A DNA stretch of 64,000 nt, taken from the NCBI GenBank assembly GCA_017935745.1, contig JAGBGX010000017.1:146569-210568 (forward strand), given 5' to 3'. A program made the translations under genes and the position numbers. Under the pieces are notes generated by a model. That model worked only from the letters and a program-made list of their open reading frames with translations. It searched no databases and was not told where the DNA came from. How positions within the stretch are numbered: position 1 is the stretch's first letter; each line of letters begins with the position of its first letter. Below, piece after piece: positions 24,805 to 32,907 of this stretch. This DNA comes from Treponema sp. (GTDB lineage Bacteria > Spirochaetota > Spirochaetia > Treponematales > Treponemataceae).

Positions 24805-26295
24805 TTACGAAAGCTTTGTTCCGTTGCGCTCACCAGGAACTGAAATCGGATATTCGCCGGTAAAGCAGCCCTTGCAGAAACCGTACTGCTCAGGATTGCA
24901 TGCCCGGCACGCTTCCATCATTCCTTCCGCGCTTATAAAGGCAAGCGAGTCCGCGCCGATTTCACTGCAAATTTCCGCCTCCGTGTGGCAGCTTGAAATA
25001 AGCTCTCCGCGGGTAGGCGTATTGATTCCGAAATAGCACGGAAATTTCACCGGCGGACTTGAAATCCTGAAGTGCACTTCCTTTGCTCCGGCACGGCGCA
25101 GAATCTGAACAAGACGGCGGCTCGTTGTTCCGCGGACAATCGAATCGTCAATCACAACAACGCGCTTTCCGTCTACAACAGACTTCACCGCATTAAGCTT
25201 TACAAAGACCATGTTTTCACGCTCGCGCTGAGTCGGGGCGATAAATGTGCGGCCGATATACTTGTTCTTTACGATTCCGCTCGCATACGGAATTCCGGCT
25301 TCCTGCGCATATCCCTGCGCGGCTCCAAGTCCTGAGTCGGGAACGCCGATAACAACATCAGCAGGAACGCCGCTTTCACGCGCAAGGCATGCTCCCATTT
25401 TCTGGCGGGCCTGCGTGACGGGAATGCCGTCGATAATGCTGTCAGGGCGCGCAAAATAAACGTACTCAAAGATGCAGGTGCGCTTGGAAGTGCGCTCGCC
25501 GAATTCAAAGGAAAGGACGCCGTCTTCATTTATAATGACGATTTCGCCGGGCTGAATGTCGCGCACATACGTTCCGTTCACGGAGTCAATGGCGCATGTC
25601 TCGCTGGCAAGCATCCAGCCGCCTTCAATCTTCCCGAGGCACAGCGGCCTGATTCCGTTCGGGTCGCGGGCGCCGATAAGGCACTTTTCAGTTGAGACAA
25701 CAAGCGCGAACGAGCCTTTTATCATCTGAATTGTGTCTGTAAGCGCACGCTCAAGCCCCTTTTTATATGACTTTGCAATCAGCTTGAGGATGACTTCTGT
25801 GTCGCTGGAGGAAGAAAATGTGCTGCCGGAATCCTCCAGCATCTCCCGCAGCTGCTCATAGTTTACAAGCTGTCCGTTGTGGGCGACTGCAACCGCGCCG
25901 AGCCGTGACTTTTGCAGCAGAGGCTGCGCATTTTCCAGCGTGGCGCTTCCTGCCGTTGCATACCGCACATGGCCGCAGGCAATGTGTCCCTTTAAAGTAG
26001 ACAGACTGTCAGGGCTGAATACTTCGGCGATAGTTCCCATCCCTTTGTGCATCACAATATCATCGCCGTTGCTGACTGCAATGCCGGCGCTGTCCTGCCC
26101 GCGGTGCTGTAATGAATACAGCGCATAGTATGCCCGCGTTGCCGCAGTAAAGCCGCTTGCTGAATACGCAACATATTCCTTTTTTTGAAGTCCGTCTGAT
26201 TCATTTTTCTGCGGATTCAAGAAAATTCCGATAACGCCGCATTTGTCACGGAGCTTGTCCTGCTCTTCTTCAGCAGGAAATTCACAGTGCTTCAT
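24805..26295 (-). CDS. purF: Amidophosphoribosyltransferase
   Basis: First committed step of purine synthesis: forms phosphoribosylamine from PRPP and glutamine. 496 residues with an N-terminal Ntn glutaminase domain and a C-terminal type I PRTase. The nucleophile is Cys19 (LRDKCGVIGIF) behind an 18-residue propeptide that would be clipped off. Family motifs are LYSLQHRGQDSAGIA, HVRYATAGS and, in the PRTase part, RVVVIDDSIVRGTTSRRLV. The cysteines PCYFGI and CRACNPEQYGFCKGCF near the end suggest the iron-sulfur cluster form seen in B. subtilis PurF, which is an inference. The gene lies 11 bp after purE. Confidence 0.96.
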   Translation of the reverse strand: MKHCEFPAEEEQDKLRDKCGVIGIFLNPQKNESDGLQKKEYVAYSASGFTAATRAYYALYSLQHRGQDSAGIAVSNGDDIVMHKGMGTIAEVFSPDSLSTLKGHIACGHVRYATAGSATLENAQPLLQKSRLGAVAVAHNGQLVNYEQLREMLEDSGSTFSSSSDTEVILKLIAKSYKKGLERALTDTIQMIKGSFALVVSTEKCLIGARDPNGIRPLCLGKIEGGWMLASETCAIDSVNGTYVRDIQPGEIVIINEDGVLSFEFGERTSKRTCIFEYVYFARPDSIIDGIPVTQARQKMGACLARESGVPADVVIGVPDSGLGAAQGYAQEAGIPYASGIVKNKYIGRTFIAPTQRERENMVFVKLNAVKSVVDGKRVVVIDDSIVRGTTSRRLVQILRRAGAKEVHFRISSPPVKFPCYFGINTPTRGELISSCHTEAEICSEIGADSLAFISAEGMMEACRACNPEQYGFCKGCFTGEYPISVPGERNGTKLS

Positions 26296-26306
26296 TTTTT
26301 CCGCCG

Positions 26307-26807
26307 CTACAGTTCAATTCCGAGCGCGCCGCCCGACTCCGCTTCAGCCTTCATCCTTTCACGGAAAGAAACGAGCTTTGCCTTCAGCTCAGAGTATTTT
26401 ATGCTGAGGATTTCAAGGGCAAGATATGCCGCGTTCCGCGCGTTTCCGATTCCGACTGTTGCAACAGGAACCTGAGGCGGCATCTGAACAATGGAAAGCA
26501 GCGCATCCATTCCTGCAAGTCCGTTTGACTTTCCGGGCTGCACACATTCAAGCGGAACTCCCACCACCGGAAGCACAGTCCGCGAGGCAATGACACCCGG
26601 AAGCGCAGCACTCAGCCCTGCTCCCGCTATGATAACCTCGCAGCCTTCCTGCTCAACCTGGCTGACAGTTTTTGCAAGCAGCTCTCCTGCGCGGTGAGCC
26701 GAAATAATGAACGCCTTGTATGCAACGCCGAATTCCGAAAGGACTTCGGCAGCTTTTTTCATTGCTTCCAAGTCTGATTTAGAACCTAAAAAGATGGCAA
26801 CTTTCAT
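26307..26807 (-). CDS. purE: N5-carboxyaminoimidazole ribonucleotide mutase / AIR carboxylase
   Basis: Makes CAIR in step 6 of purine synthesis. ATG at 26807 gives 166 residues opening MKVAIFLGSKSDLEAMKKAA. The active-site motifs are GSKSDLEAM and ISAHRAGELL, then AGAGLSAALPGVIA where class I enzymes usually have AHLPG, and LLSIVQMPPQVPVATVGIG. Overall it follows the class I layout, not the class II AIR carboxylase known from T. denticola. No purK is in the window, so whether it uses N5-CAIR or AIR plus CO2 is open. It is the first gene of the pur operon; TTGAAT-17-TATGCT at 26813-26841 puts the likely transcription start on the ATG itself and there is no Shine-Dalgarno. Confidence 0.9.
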   Translation of the reverse strand: MKVAIFLGSKSDLEAMKKAAEVLSEFGVAYKAFIISAHRAGELLAKTVSQVEQEGCEVIIAGAGLSAALPGVIASRTVLPVVGVPLECVQPGKSNGLAGMDALLSIVQMPPQVPVATVGIGNARNAAYLALEILSIKYSELKAKLVSFRERMKAEAESGGALGIEL

Positions 26808-26812
26808 ACTGT

Positions 26813-26841
26813 AGCATACCATAGCCGGCAAAAAAATTCAA
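26813..26841 (-). promoter_or_regulatory. Promoter for purE-purF-purM-purN, apparently leaderless
   Basis: On the minus strand TTGAAT (26836-26841) and TATGCT (26813-26818) are 17 bp apart. Only 5 nt separate the -10 box from the purE ATG (26807), so transcription should start at or within a base or two of the initiation codon. Confidence 0.6.
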
Positions 26842-26889
26842 GAAGCATGCAATTTCTTACGCGGACTCTTTGAATGCAGAGGATAAACG

Positions 26890-29355
26890 CTACCTGACAG
26901 CCTGCCGCAGCCGCGCAATTTCCCTTGCCATTGCCGCCGACAACGCTTCATCGGGAAGTTCTGATGCCAGCGCGGACGCAATGTCAAGCACTTTCAAAAG
27001 CAGCCGGATCCCGCTTTCTGTCTCTTCAGCAGAAAAAGCGGCGCCTCTTCTGTCCTTGATCTGCCCGGCAGCAAAAAGCAGCCCTTTTCTTCCCTGGAAT
27101 TTTGAAATAATGTATTCAAGAAGAAGGCGGTCCCTGCTTTCAAGAAAACCGGCTTTTTTTTCTTCAGGAAGATAATTGCTGAGCGAGCGGAGCTTTATAA
27201 AAAGGCTTGCGGCAGTGCTGTCTGTTTCCGGGATGCCAGGCTCAGAAGGCTCCGGGGCGGGCTGCTGAGAAGCGGCTTTTTCCAGAAGGCTCCTGTCGCT
27301 TTTTTCCGGCTCCGGCTCTGCCTCTTCAGTTTCAGGAACTTCTTCAGCCTCAGGAATTTCTTCATCTTCAAATGATATATCTTCATCTTCCTGCATGACA
27401 GGCTCTTTTATTTCAGTAGGCTTTTTTCGGGGCCGCTCTTTTTTTCTTGCAGGAGGCGCATCTTCCGCCTCGTCAGCCTCCAGCTCAAGAGCCTCTTCCT
27501 CCATGCCGTCCTCCAGCTCTTCATAGCTGAATTCATGCCTGGAATCAGCATCTTCGCGCATCTGCGGCTTTCCGCCGGCACCGAACGGATTCTGAGCAAA
27601 AAATTCGGCGGCGCTTGTGTCGTCTTCCGCAAGACCGCTTCCCTCTTCATCCTGAAAGCTTTCGCCTGCAAGCTCGTCCAAGCTCCGGGAATACACTTCC
27701 TGAGAGCCCGGCTCAGCCTCCCGGTCAAGCACTCCTTCGCCCAGAACTTTTTCGACTGGCACGCCTTCGCCCTGAAGCCCTTCAAGCGAACTGTCATACC
27801 CGGCGGAAGGCTCTGTCATGTCCGGCTCCACAGGCTGCTCACTGCCGGCAGGCGGAATTTCTTCCTGCAAAACGTCCGGCCCGCCGATAGAAATGTCTTC
27901 GTCAACATCAAGGAATTCATCATCCGCGGCGCAGCGGCTTTCTGCCTGCAAAGCCCCGGATTCAAATATCCTTTTGTTGATCCGGCTGATGCCCTCTCTT
28001 GAGGCGCAGTTTTCTGCATCAACCTGCTCAATCTGCTTCCAGCTTGACATTGCCTGCACGAAATTTCCCTGCGATTCATAGTTCCGCGCAATGCATGAAA
28101 TTCCCTCCACATCGTCAGGATTCTGCGCTATGTACTTCAGGTAAAATTCCTCTGCCTTCCTGAGATTTCCTTTCTGGCTGTACCGCTTTCCTCCGTCCCG
28201 GTAAAAGACGGTGTTTTCCGGGTCAATCGTTTTGATTTTCTTAAAGCAGCCCAAGGCTTTTTTTTCATCGCCGATGCAGATATAATACTGCCCGAGCAGA
28301 TTCAGCGTATGAACATCGTTCGGATCCTTTTGATATTCAACCTGAATTTTTTTTCTGGCGTCTTCAGCCCGCTCGGCGCTCAGCAGAATATGCGCGTACT
28401 GTCTTCTCATGTCTGCGTCGTCGGGAGCAATGGATTCCACCCTGTCCATGACTTCAATGGCATCGCTGCTTCTTCCCACGGACTCATATGCATTGGCAAG
28501 CCCGGAAAGCGCCTTTACATACTCAGGGCTGATTCTCAGCGCCTCATGATATTCGTCTTCCGCGCTGTCATACTTGCTCTGCTTTGAATAGACATCTCCA
28601 AGCTTTGTATGCATGGCCGCATCATCAGGATTCAAGTTAAGCGCATGCTTTACCAGATCGCCCGCATTCCGGGTTCTGTTTCTTTTTAAAAGAAGATCAG
28701 CATAGCATTCAATCGCTTCAAGCCAGCCCGGCTTTGCCTTCAGAGCTGACTCATATTCTGTCTGGGCCTTGCAAAATTCCCCGAGCCTGCTGTAGCTTTT
28801 TGCAAGGTTCAGGTGAAGCACAGGATGATTGGGATCGATTTTCAGTCCGCGCAAATAGAAACTGACAGCATCCTTGTGCTGATTTTTTCTGGCATAAATC
28901 GAGCCGATGTGATTAAATGCAAGCACATCGCCCGGATTCGCCTCTACAACGGCAGTAAAGCACCGTATGGCATCATCATGACGATCCATAAGCTTGTAGG
29001 TGAAGCCGAGGTTGTAGAATGACTGGGTGTCATTTTCATCCGCTGCAATGGCGCGCTCCAGCACAGCGATGCTCTCGCTGTACTTTTTTTGCCGCCGGTA
29101 AATTGCTCCGAGCGCGTTCAGGGCTTCAGTGTCATTCGGACTGAGCCGTATGACTTCGTTAAAATACGGAAGCGCCTTTTCGTCTTCCCCGCTCTTCACA
29201 TAGAGGTTTCCGAGGGAACTGAGCAGGGTGATGTCTTCCGGCTCCGTCTTCAAAAGTCCTTTGTAAATGCGGGCAGCCTGCTCGAAATCCCTTGAAAGAA
29301 TCAATGCATTCGCTCTGTCTAAAATTCCGCTGTTCTGCTTCTTTCCTGCTTCCAT
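26890..29355 (-). CDS. Cytoplasmic TPR protein with acidic tail
   Basis: An 821-residue protein of unknown function without a signal peptide. Residues 1 to about 450 form a long array of 34-residue TPR units, for example GNLYVKSGEDEKALPYFNEV, GAIYRRQKKYSESIAVLERA, GFTYKLMDRHDDAIRCFTAV and GSIYARKNQHKDAVSFYLRG. From about 460 to 720 the sequence is very rich in Glu, Asp and Pro with low complexity (DISFEDEEIPEAEEVPETEE), so it is likely disordered. A short helical domain ends the protein. It probably acts as a scaffold or assembly factor. The gene overlaps nothing, sits 9 bp downstream of the LamG/Fn3 gene and has AGGTGTGA before its start, so it is second in that operon. Confidence 0.82.
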   Translation of the reverse strand: MEAGKKQNSGILDRANALILSRDFEQAARIYKGLLKTEPEDITLLSSLGNLYVKSGEDEKALPYFNEVIRLSPNDTEALNALGAIYRRQKKYSESIAVLERAIAADENDTQSFYNLGFTYKLMDRHDDAIRCFTAVVEANPGDVLAFNHIGSIYARKNQHKDAVSFYLRGLKIDPNHPVLHLNLAKSYSRLGEFCKAQTEYESALKAKPGWLEAIECYADLLLKRNRTRNAGDLVKHALNLNPDDAAMHTKLGDVYSKQSKYDSAEDEYHEALRISPEYVKALSGLANAYESVGRSSDAIEVMDRVESIAPDDADMRRQYAHILLSAERAEDARKKIQVEYQKDPNDVHTLNLLGQYYICIGDEKKALGCFKKIKTIDPENTVFYRDGGKRYSQKGNLRKAEEFYLKYIAQNPDDVEGISCIARNYESQGNFVQAMSSWKQIEQVDAENCASREGISRINKRIFESGALQAESRCAADDEFLDVDEDISIGGPDVLQEEIPPAGSEQPVEPDMTEPSAGYDSSLEGLQGEGVPVEKVLGEGVLDREAEPGSQEVYSRSLDELAGESFQDEEGSGLAEDDTSAAEFFAQNPFGAGGKPQMREDADSRHEFSYEELEDGMEEEALELEADEAEDAPPARKKERPRKKPTEIKEPVMQEDEDISFEDEEIPEAEEVPETEEAEPEPEKSDRSLLEKAASQQPAPEPSEPGIPETDSTAASLFIKLRSLSNYLPEEKKAGFLESRDRLLLEYIISKFQGRKGLLFAAGQIKDRRGAAFSAEETESGIRLLLKVLDIASALASELPDEALSAAMAREIARLRQAVR

Positions 29356-29364
29356 ACTTCACAC

Positions 29365-30852
29365 CTATTTTTTTAGAGGACGGGCAAAAACTTCCTTTGA
29401 CAGCTCGCCCATAATCCTGCTGTCAATCTTGGAATATGATGCAATTGCAAAGTAATAGATCTTTCCGTTTTTCAGTCCGTTCAGCGTCACTGATGTCACA
29501 TTTCCGACATCGACAGGCGACTGTCCTTCCTGCGCGCCGCGGCCCAGGTATTCCCCGGGACGGTCGCCGTAAAAAAGATAATAGCCGCCGACAGAGTCAT
29601 CAACTGAATGCGGCCATTCCAAAGTAACAGAGCCGTCAGACGGAATGGCAGCCAGCTTGAACGGAGCAAGCGGAGCCGGAACTTCCTTCCAGCTGATTTT
29701 CAGCTCTGTGACAGACGGGCTTTTTCTTCCGCCGCCGTCAGGATACAGGTTTGCCGCAACCTGAAAATACAGTCCGCTGACATCCTTTATTTCACGGTGA
29801 TTTTTCACTGGAATCCACTCTGGAAAATCGTCCGTCCAGTTGAAGAAATTATCGCCGCTCCTCACATACAGCTCAACCGCAGTCTGAAGCGGCTCGCTGA
29901 CAAGGGCGTCAATCCGCGTAATCCGTGCGCCGCTGGAAAGCAGAATCGGCTGCGTTTCAAAGCGCCCGCCTTCAGTCCTGTACGTGTCAAACCTGAGCGC
30001 CTGAGTCGTCTCGCTTTGTGCAGAACGCTGAATCCGAAAGTCATCAATAAGGCCCGTATACTGCGGACAAATGTCAATGTCGGCAGGAACGCCAAGAACC
30101 GGAACAAATACAGAGCCGCCGTCCTCATGCCCTGTTTCCGTGACATATTTCTGCGCCTCAAGCAGCCCGTTGATTCTGTATTCAAGCAGCCCGGTTTCCT
30201 CGTCAAAGCGGATGGAATGGTGCATCCACATTTCAGGGACAATAGTACGGTAGCTCGAAAGCGTAATTTCACCGCCATCCTGCACATATCCGTTGAACAC
30301 ATTGGTAAACGCCCATTCAAGATGATTTCCTGAAAATCTCGCCGTAATCATCTGGTACAGCGGATAATTTGCGACAGTCCGCGAAGAACGCCACGAAAAG
30401 ACAATCTCGCCGTTTTCAGCAATCGAAGGCTTGAGCCAGAATTCAATCAGGAACGACCCGCTCTGCCCCGGCCTTCCAAAAATTGCGCTTCCGTTTCCGC
30501 GGAGCCGGAGCCCGCCGGTTCCCCGCGCAAGGCCGCAGTATGTTCCCATCAGGGCATTGTCCAGGGAAACAAGGCTGTTCTGCGTCACCGAATAGTTTCC
30601 CGCCTGATCCTGTGCGCCGCCTTCCTCAAAATTCACCAGCATATCGGTGCTGCCGTCAACCGGGCGGCTGTTCGTGGCAAGAACCATCGCCTCATACCCG
30701 AACCTGCCTTCCCCGGAAACAATGCCGTCCATCTTTGAAAGCAGCGGCCAGCCGTCCCTGCCCCCGAGCACAACAGACTTTTCCTGCGCGGAAACCGTAT
30801 TCAACAGGATGAAAAAACATGATACAATGAAAACCGAAAACCTTTTATTCAT
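29365..30852 (-). CDS. Secreted protein with LamG/concanavalin-like domain and fibronectin type III domain
   Basis: A 495-residue exported protein. The signal peptide is MNKRFSVFIVSCFFILLNTVSAQE. Residues about 105-275 look like a LamG/Con-A-like beta sandwich: FLIEFWLKPSIAENGEIVFSW, NHLEWAFTNVF, WMHHSIRFDEETGLLEYRIN and GLIDDFRIQRSA. The C-terminal 95 residues are a fibronectin III domain (APFKLAAIPSDGSVTLEWPH, GGYYLFYGDRPGEYLG, VTLNGLKNGKIYYFAIASYS). No catalytic residues are obvious. A carbohydrate- or protein-binding role at the envelope is inferred. It is the first gene before the TPR protein; its ATG is only one base from the proposed uvrC ATG on the other strand, so both promoters must lie inside the opposite gene. 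Confidence 0.76.
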   Translation of the reverse strand: MNKRFSVFIVSCFFILLNTVSAQEKSVVLGGRDGWPLLSKMDGIVSGEGRFGYEAMVLATNSRPVDGSTDMLVNFEEGGAQDQAGNYSVTQNSLVSLDNALMGTYCGLARGTGGLRLRGNGSAIFGRPGQSGSFLIEFWLKPSIAENGEIVFSWRSSRTVANYPLYQMITARFSGNHLEWAFTNVFNGYVQDGGEITLSSYRTIVPEMWMHHSIRFDEETGLLEYRINGLLEAQKYVTETGHEDGGSVFVPVLGVPADIDICPQYTGLIDDFRIQRSAQSETTQALRFDTYRTEGGRFETQPILLSSGARITRIDALVSEPLQTAVELYVRSGDNFFNWTDDFPEWIPVKNHREIKDVSGLYFQVAANLYPDGGGRKSPSVTELKISWKEVPAPLAPFKLAAIPSDGSVTLEWPHSVDDSVGGYYLFYGDRPGEYLGRGAQEGQSPVDVGNVTSVTLNGLKNGKIYYFAIASYSKIDSRIMGELSKEVFARPLKK

Positions 30853-30853
30853 T

Positions 30854-32875
30854 ATGAACGACCATACTATGCATTCTGCAACACCTCTATCGTATAGAGA
30901 AGCTCTCCATCAGACTGCGCTAAAAGCCCCGGACAAAAGCGGTGTCTACCTGTGGCGCAACGAAGACCAGGCTGTAATCTACGTAGGCAAGGCAAAGAAC
31001 CTGAAAAACCGGCTGACATCCTATTTCAGCGGAAGAAAGGATGTAAAGACACAGCTTCTGATAAGCAAAGCCCGCTCCATAGAGTATATTACAACCGACA
31101 ACGAATATGAAGCGTTTCTGCTTGAAAACAACCTCATCAAAAAATATTCGCCGCGCTATAATATCAGCCTGAAGGACGGAAAGTCATATCCTGTCATAAA
31201 AATAACAAAGGAACCGTTTCCGCGCCTGTACAAAACAAGAATTGTCGTGCATGACGGCTCCGCCTACTTCGGGCCTTTTCCTGACGCCTCCGCTTTGGAA
31301 TCATTTATAGAAACGCTCTATGAAATATATCCTCTGCGGCGGTGCAAAAAATTCCGCGAAAAAACATCGCCCTGCATGTACTACCACATAGGCAGATGCC
31401 TCGCCCCCTGCTGCAAAAAAACAGACGCTTCTGCCTACAGTGAATTTATCGAAGAAATCTGCCAGTTACTTGAGGGCAAAGGCGAAGAAACAGCAAAAAA
31501 ACTCGAGCTTCAGATGAAAGAAGCCGCAAAAGCGCTCAACTTTGAAAAAGCCGCCCGGCTGCGCGACGGGCTCAAGGCCCTCGGAATCCTGCGGACGCAG
31601 AATATCGTCGAAAGCTTTGACACAGAGAACCGCGACTACATCGCAACATGGCGCGAAGGCGAGCTTGTAAGCTTCACCGTGCTGAAGATGCGCGGCGGCA
31701 AGCTGTTAGGGCGCGACAACTACCGCACAGCAAGCCTGAACGAAGACACGGAGCTGATTCCCGAATTCATGGCGTCATACTACACTGAAAAGGAGCTGAT
31801 TCCGCCGGGCATCTTTGTGATGAAAAGCGACGGAACTGAATTCATGAGGCGGTGGATTCTGGAAACATACGGGCTCAGCATACGGATTGTCTCAGTCTGT
31901 GCGTCCAGCCCGGACAGGCAGGACAGCCAGGTCATCGGGGCTGGACGCACCGATGACCCCATGCACCGGGCAGCAATCAGCATGGCGCAGCAGAACGCAA
32001 AGGAAGACATTGCCCGGCGGCTGCGCGAGCGCGGCGACTTTCCCGCAATGGAAGAGCTCAAGGCGCAGCTCTCCCTTCCGTCACTTCCCGTCAGAATCGA
32101 AGGATTCGACATTGCCCACATCGGCGGAAAATTCCCTGTTGCAAGCATGATCAGCTTTTACAACGGAAACCCGGACAAAAAGCAGTACCGCTATTTCAGG
32201 CTGAAGACGACAGACGGAATCATCGATGACTTTGCGTCCATGAAGGAAGCCGTCTCACGCAGGTACACGCGGCTTTTAAACGAAGAAAAGGAGCTTCCCG
32301 GCCTTATCGTCATCGACGGCGGAATCGGGCAGGTCAATGCCGTGCATTCCGTCCTGAAGGCGCTCGGTCTCGATATCCCGGTCGCAGGTCTTGCCAAGCG
32401 GGACGAAGAAATTTACCGCCCCGGAAACAGCACGCCCCTGCGCCTGCCAAAGCGCAGCGACGCCCTCCGTCTCCTGCAGCGCGTCCGCGACGAAACGCAC
32501 CGATTTGCCACAAGCAAAAACCAGGAGCTGCGCACAAAGGAAAACACCGTCTCCGCGTTTGCACAGCTGCACGGCATAGGCGCAAAGCGGGAGCTTCTCC
32601 TGCTGCGGCAGTTCCAGACAATGCACGGACTCGCCCGGGCCGCCGCACAGGATGTCGCACAGCTTCTGAAGATGAAAGCGCAGGAAGCCCAGGAAGTCAT
32701 TGACGAAGCGAAAAAGCTCGCAGCCGCTCAGGATGAAGAGGCGCAAAAGAAACAGCTCGCACTCACTCTTCCCGGAACCACGGCAGAAAAGGCAGCGCGC
32801 CGCACAGAAACATGGAGCCTCGCCTCCCAGGCGCTCGAAGTCGCAAGCCCTGACGCTCCGCCCCAGTCCTCCTAG
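30854..32875 (+). CDS. uvrC: Excinuclease ABC subunit C
   Basis: Makes the two cuts around bulky DNA lesions in nucleotide excision repair, with UvrA and UvrB. With the start at 30854, 673 residues: GIY-YIG domain at about residues 22-110 (KSGVYLWRNEDQAVIYVGKAKNLKNRLTSYF, 5' or 3' nuclease), a Cys cluster typical of UvrC (YPLRRCKKFREKTSPCMYYHIGRCLAPCC), the UVR motif (LELQMKEAAKALNFEKAARLRDGL), the RNase H-like nuclease (EGFDIAHIGGKFPVASMISF, VIDGGIGQVNA) and a helix-hairpin-helix near the end (LHGIGAKRELLLLRQF). The start is uncertain: ATG at 30854 or 30869 both lack a Shine-Dalgarno, and longer in-frame starts lie in the divergent gene. Confidence 0.92.
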   Translation: MNDHTMHSATPLSYREALHQTALKAPDKSGVYLWRNEDQAVIYVGKAKNLKNRLTSYFSGRKDVKTQLLISKARSIEYITTDNEYEAFLLENNLIKKYSPRYNISLKDGKSYPVIKITKEPFPRLYKTRIVVHDGSAYFGPFPDASALESFIETLYEIYPLRRCKKFREKTSPCMYYHIGRCLAPCCKKTDASAYSEFIEEICQLLEGKGEETAKKLELQMKEAAKALNFEKAARLRDGLKALGILRTQNIVESFDTENRDYIATWREGELVSFTVLKMRGGKLLGRDNYRTASLNEDTELIPEFMASYYTEKELIPPGIFVMKSDGTEFMRRWILETYGLSIRIVSVCASSPDRQDSQVIGAGRTDDPMHRAAISMAQQNAKEDIARRLRERGDFPAMEELKAQLSLPSLPVRIEGFDIAHIGGKFPVASMISFYNGNPDKKQYRYFRLKTTDGIIDDFASMKEAVSRRYTRLLNEEKELPGLIVIDGGIGQVNAVHSVLKALGLDIPVAGLAKRDEEIYRPGNSTPLRLPKRSDALRLLQRVRDETHRFATSKNQELRTKENTVSAFAQLHGIGAKRELLLLRQFQTMHGLARAAAQDVAQLLKMKAQEAQEVIDEAKKLAAAQDEEAQKKQLALTLPGTTAEKAARRTETWSLASQALEVASPDAPPQSS

Positions 32876-32907
32876 GCAAAGCCGCAGACATGGCGCACCG
32901 CCCCAGG

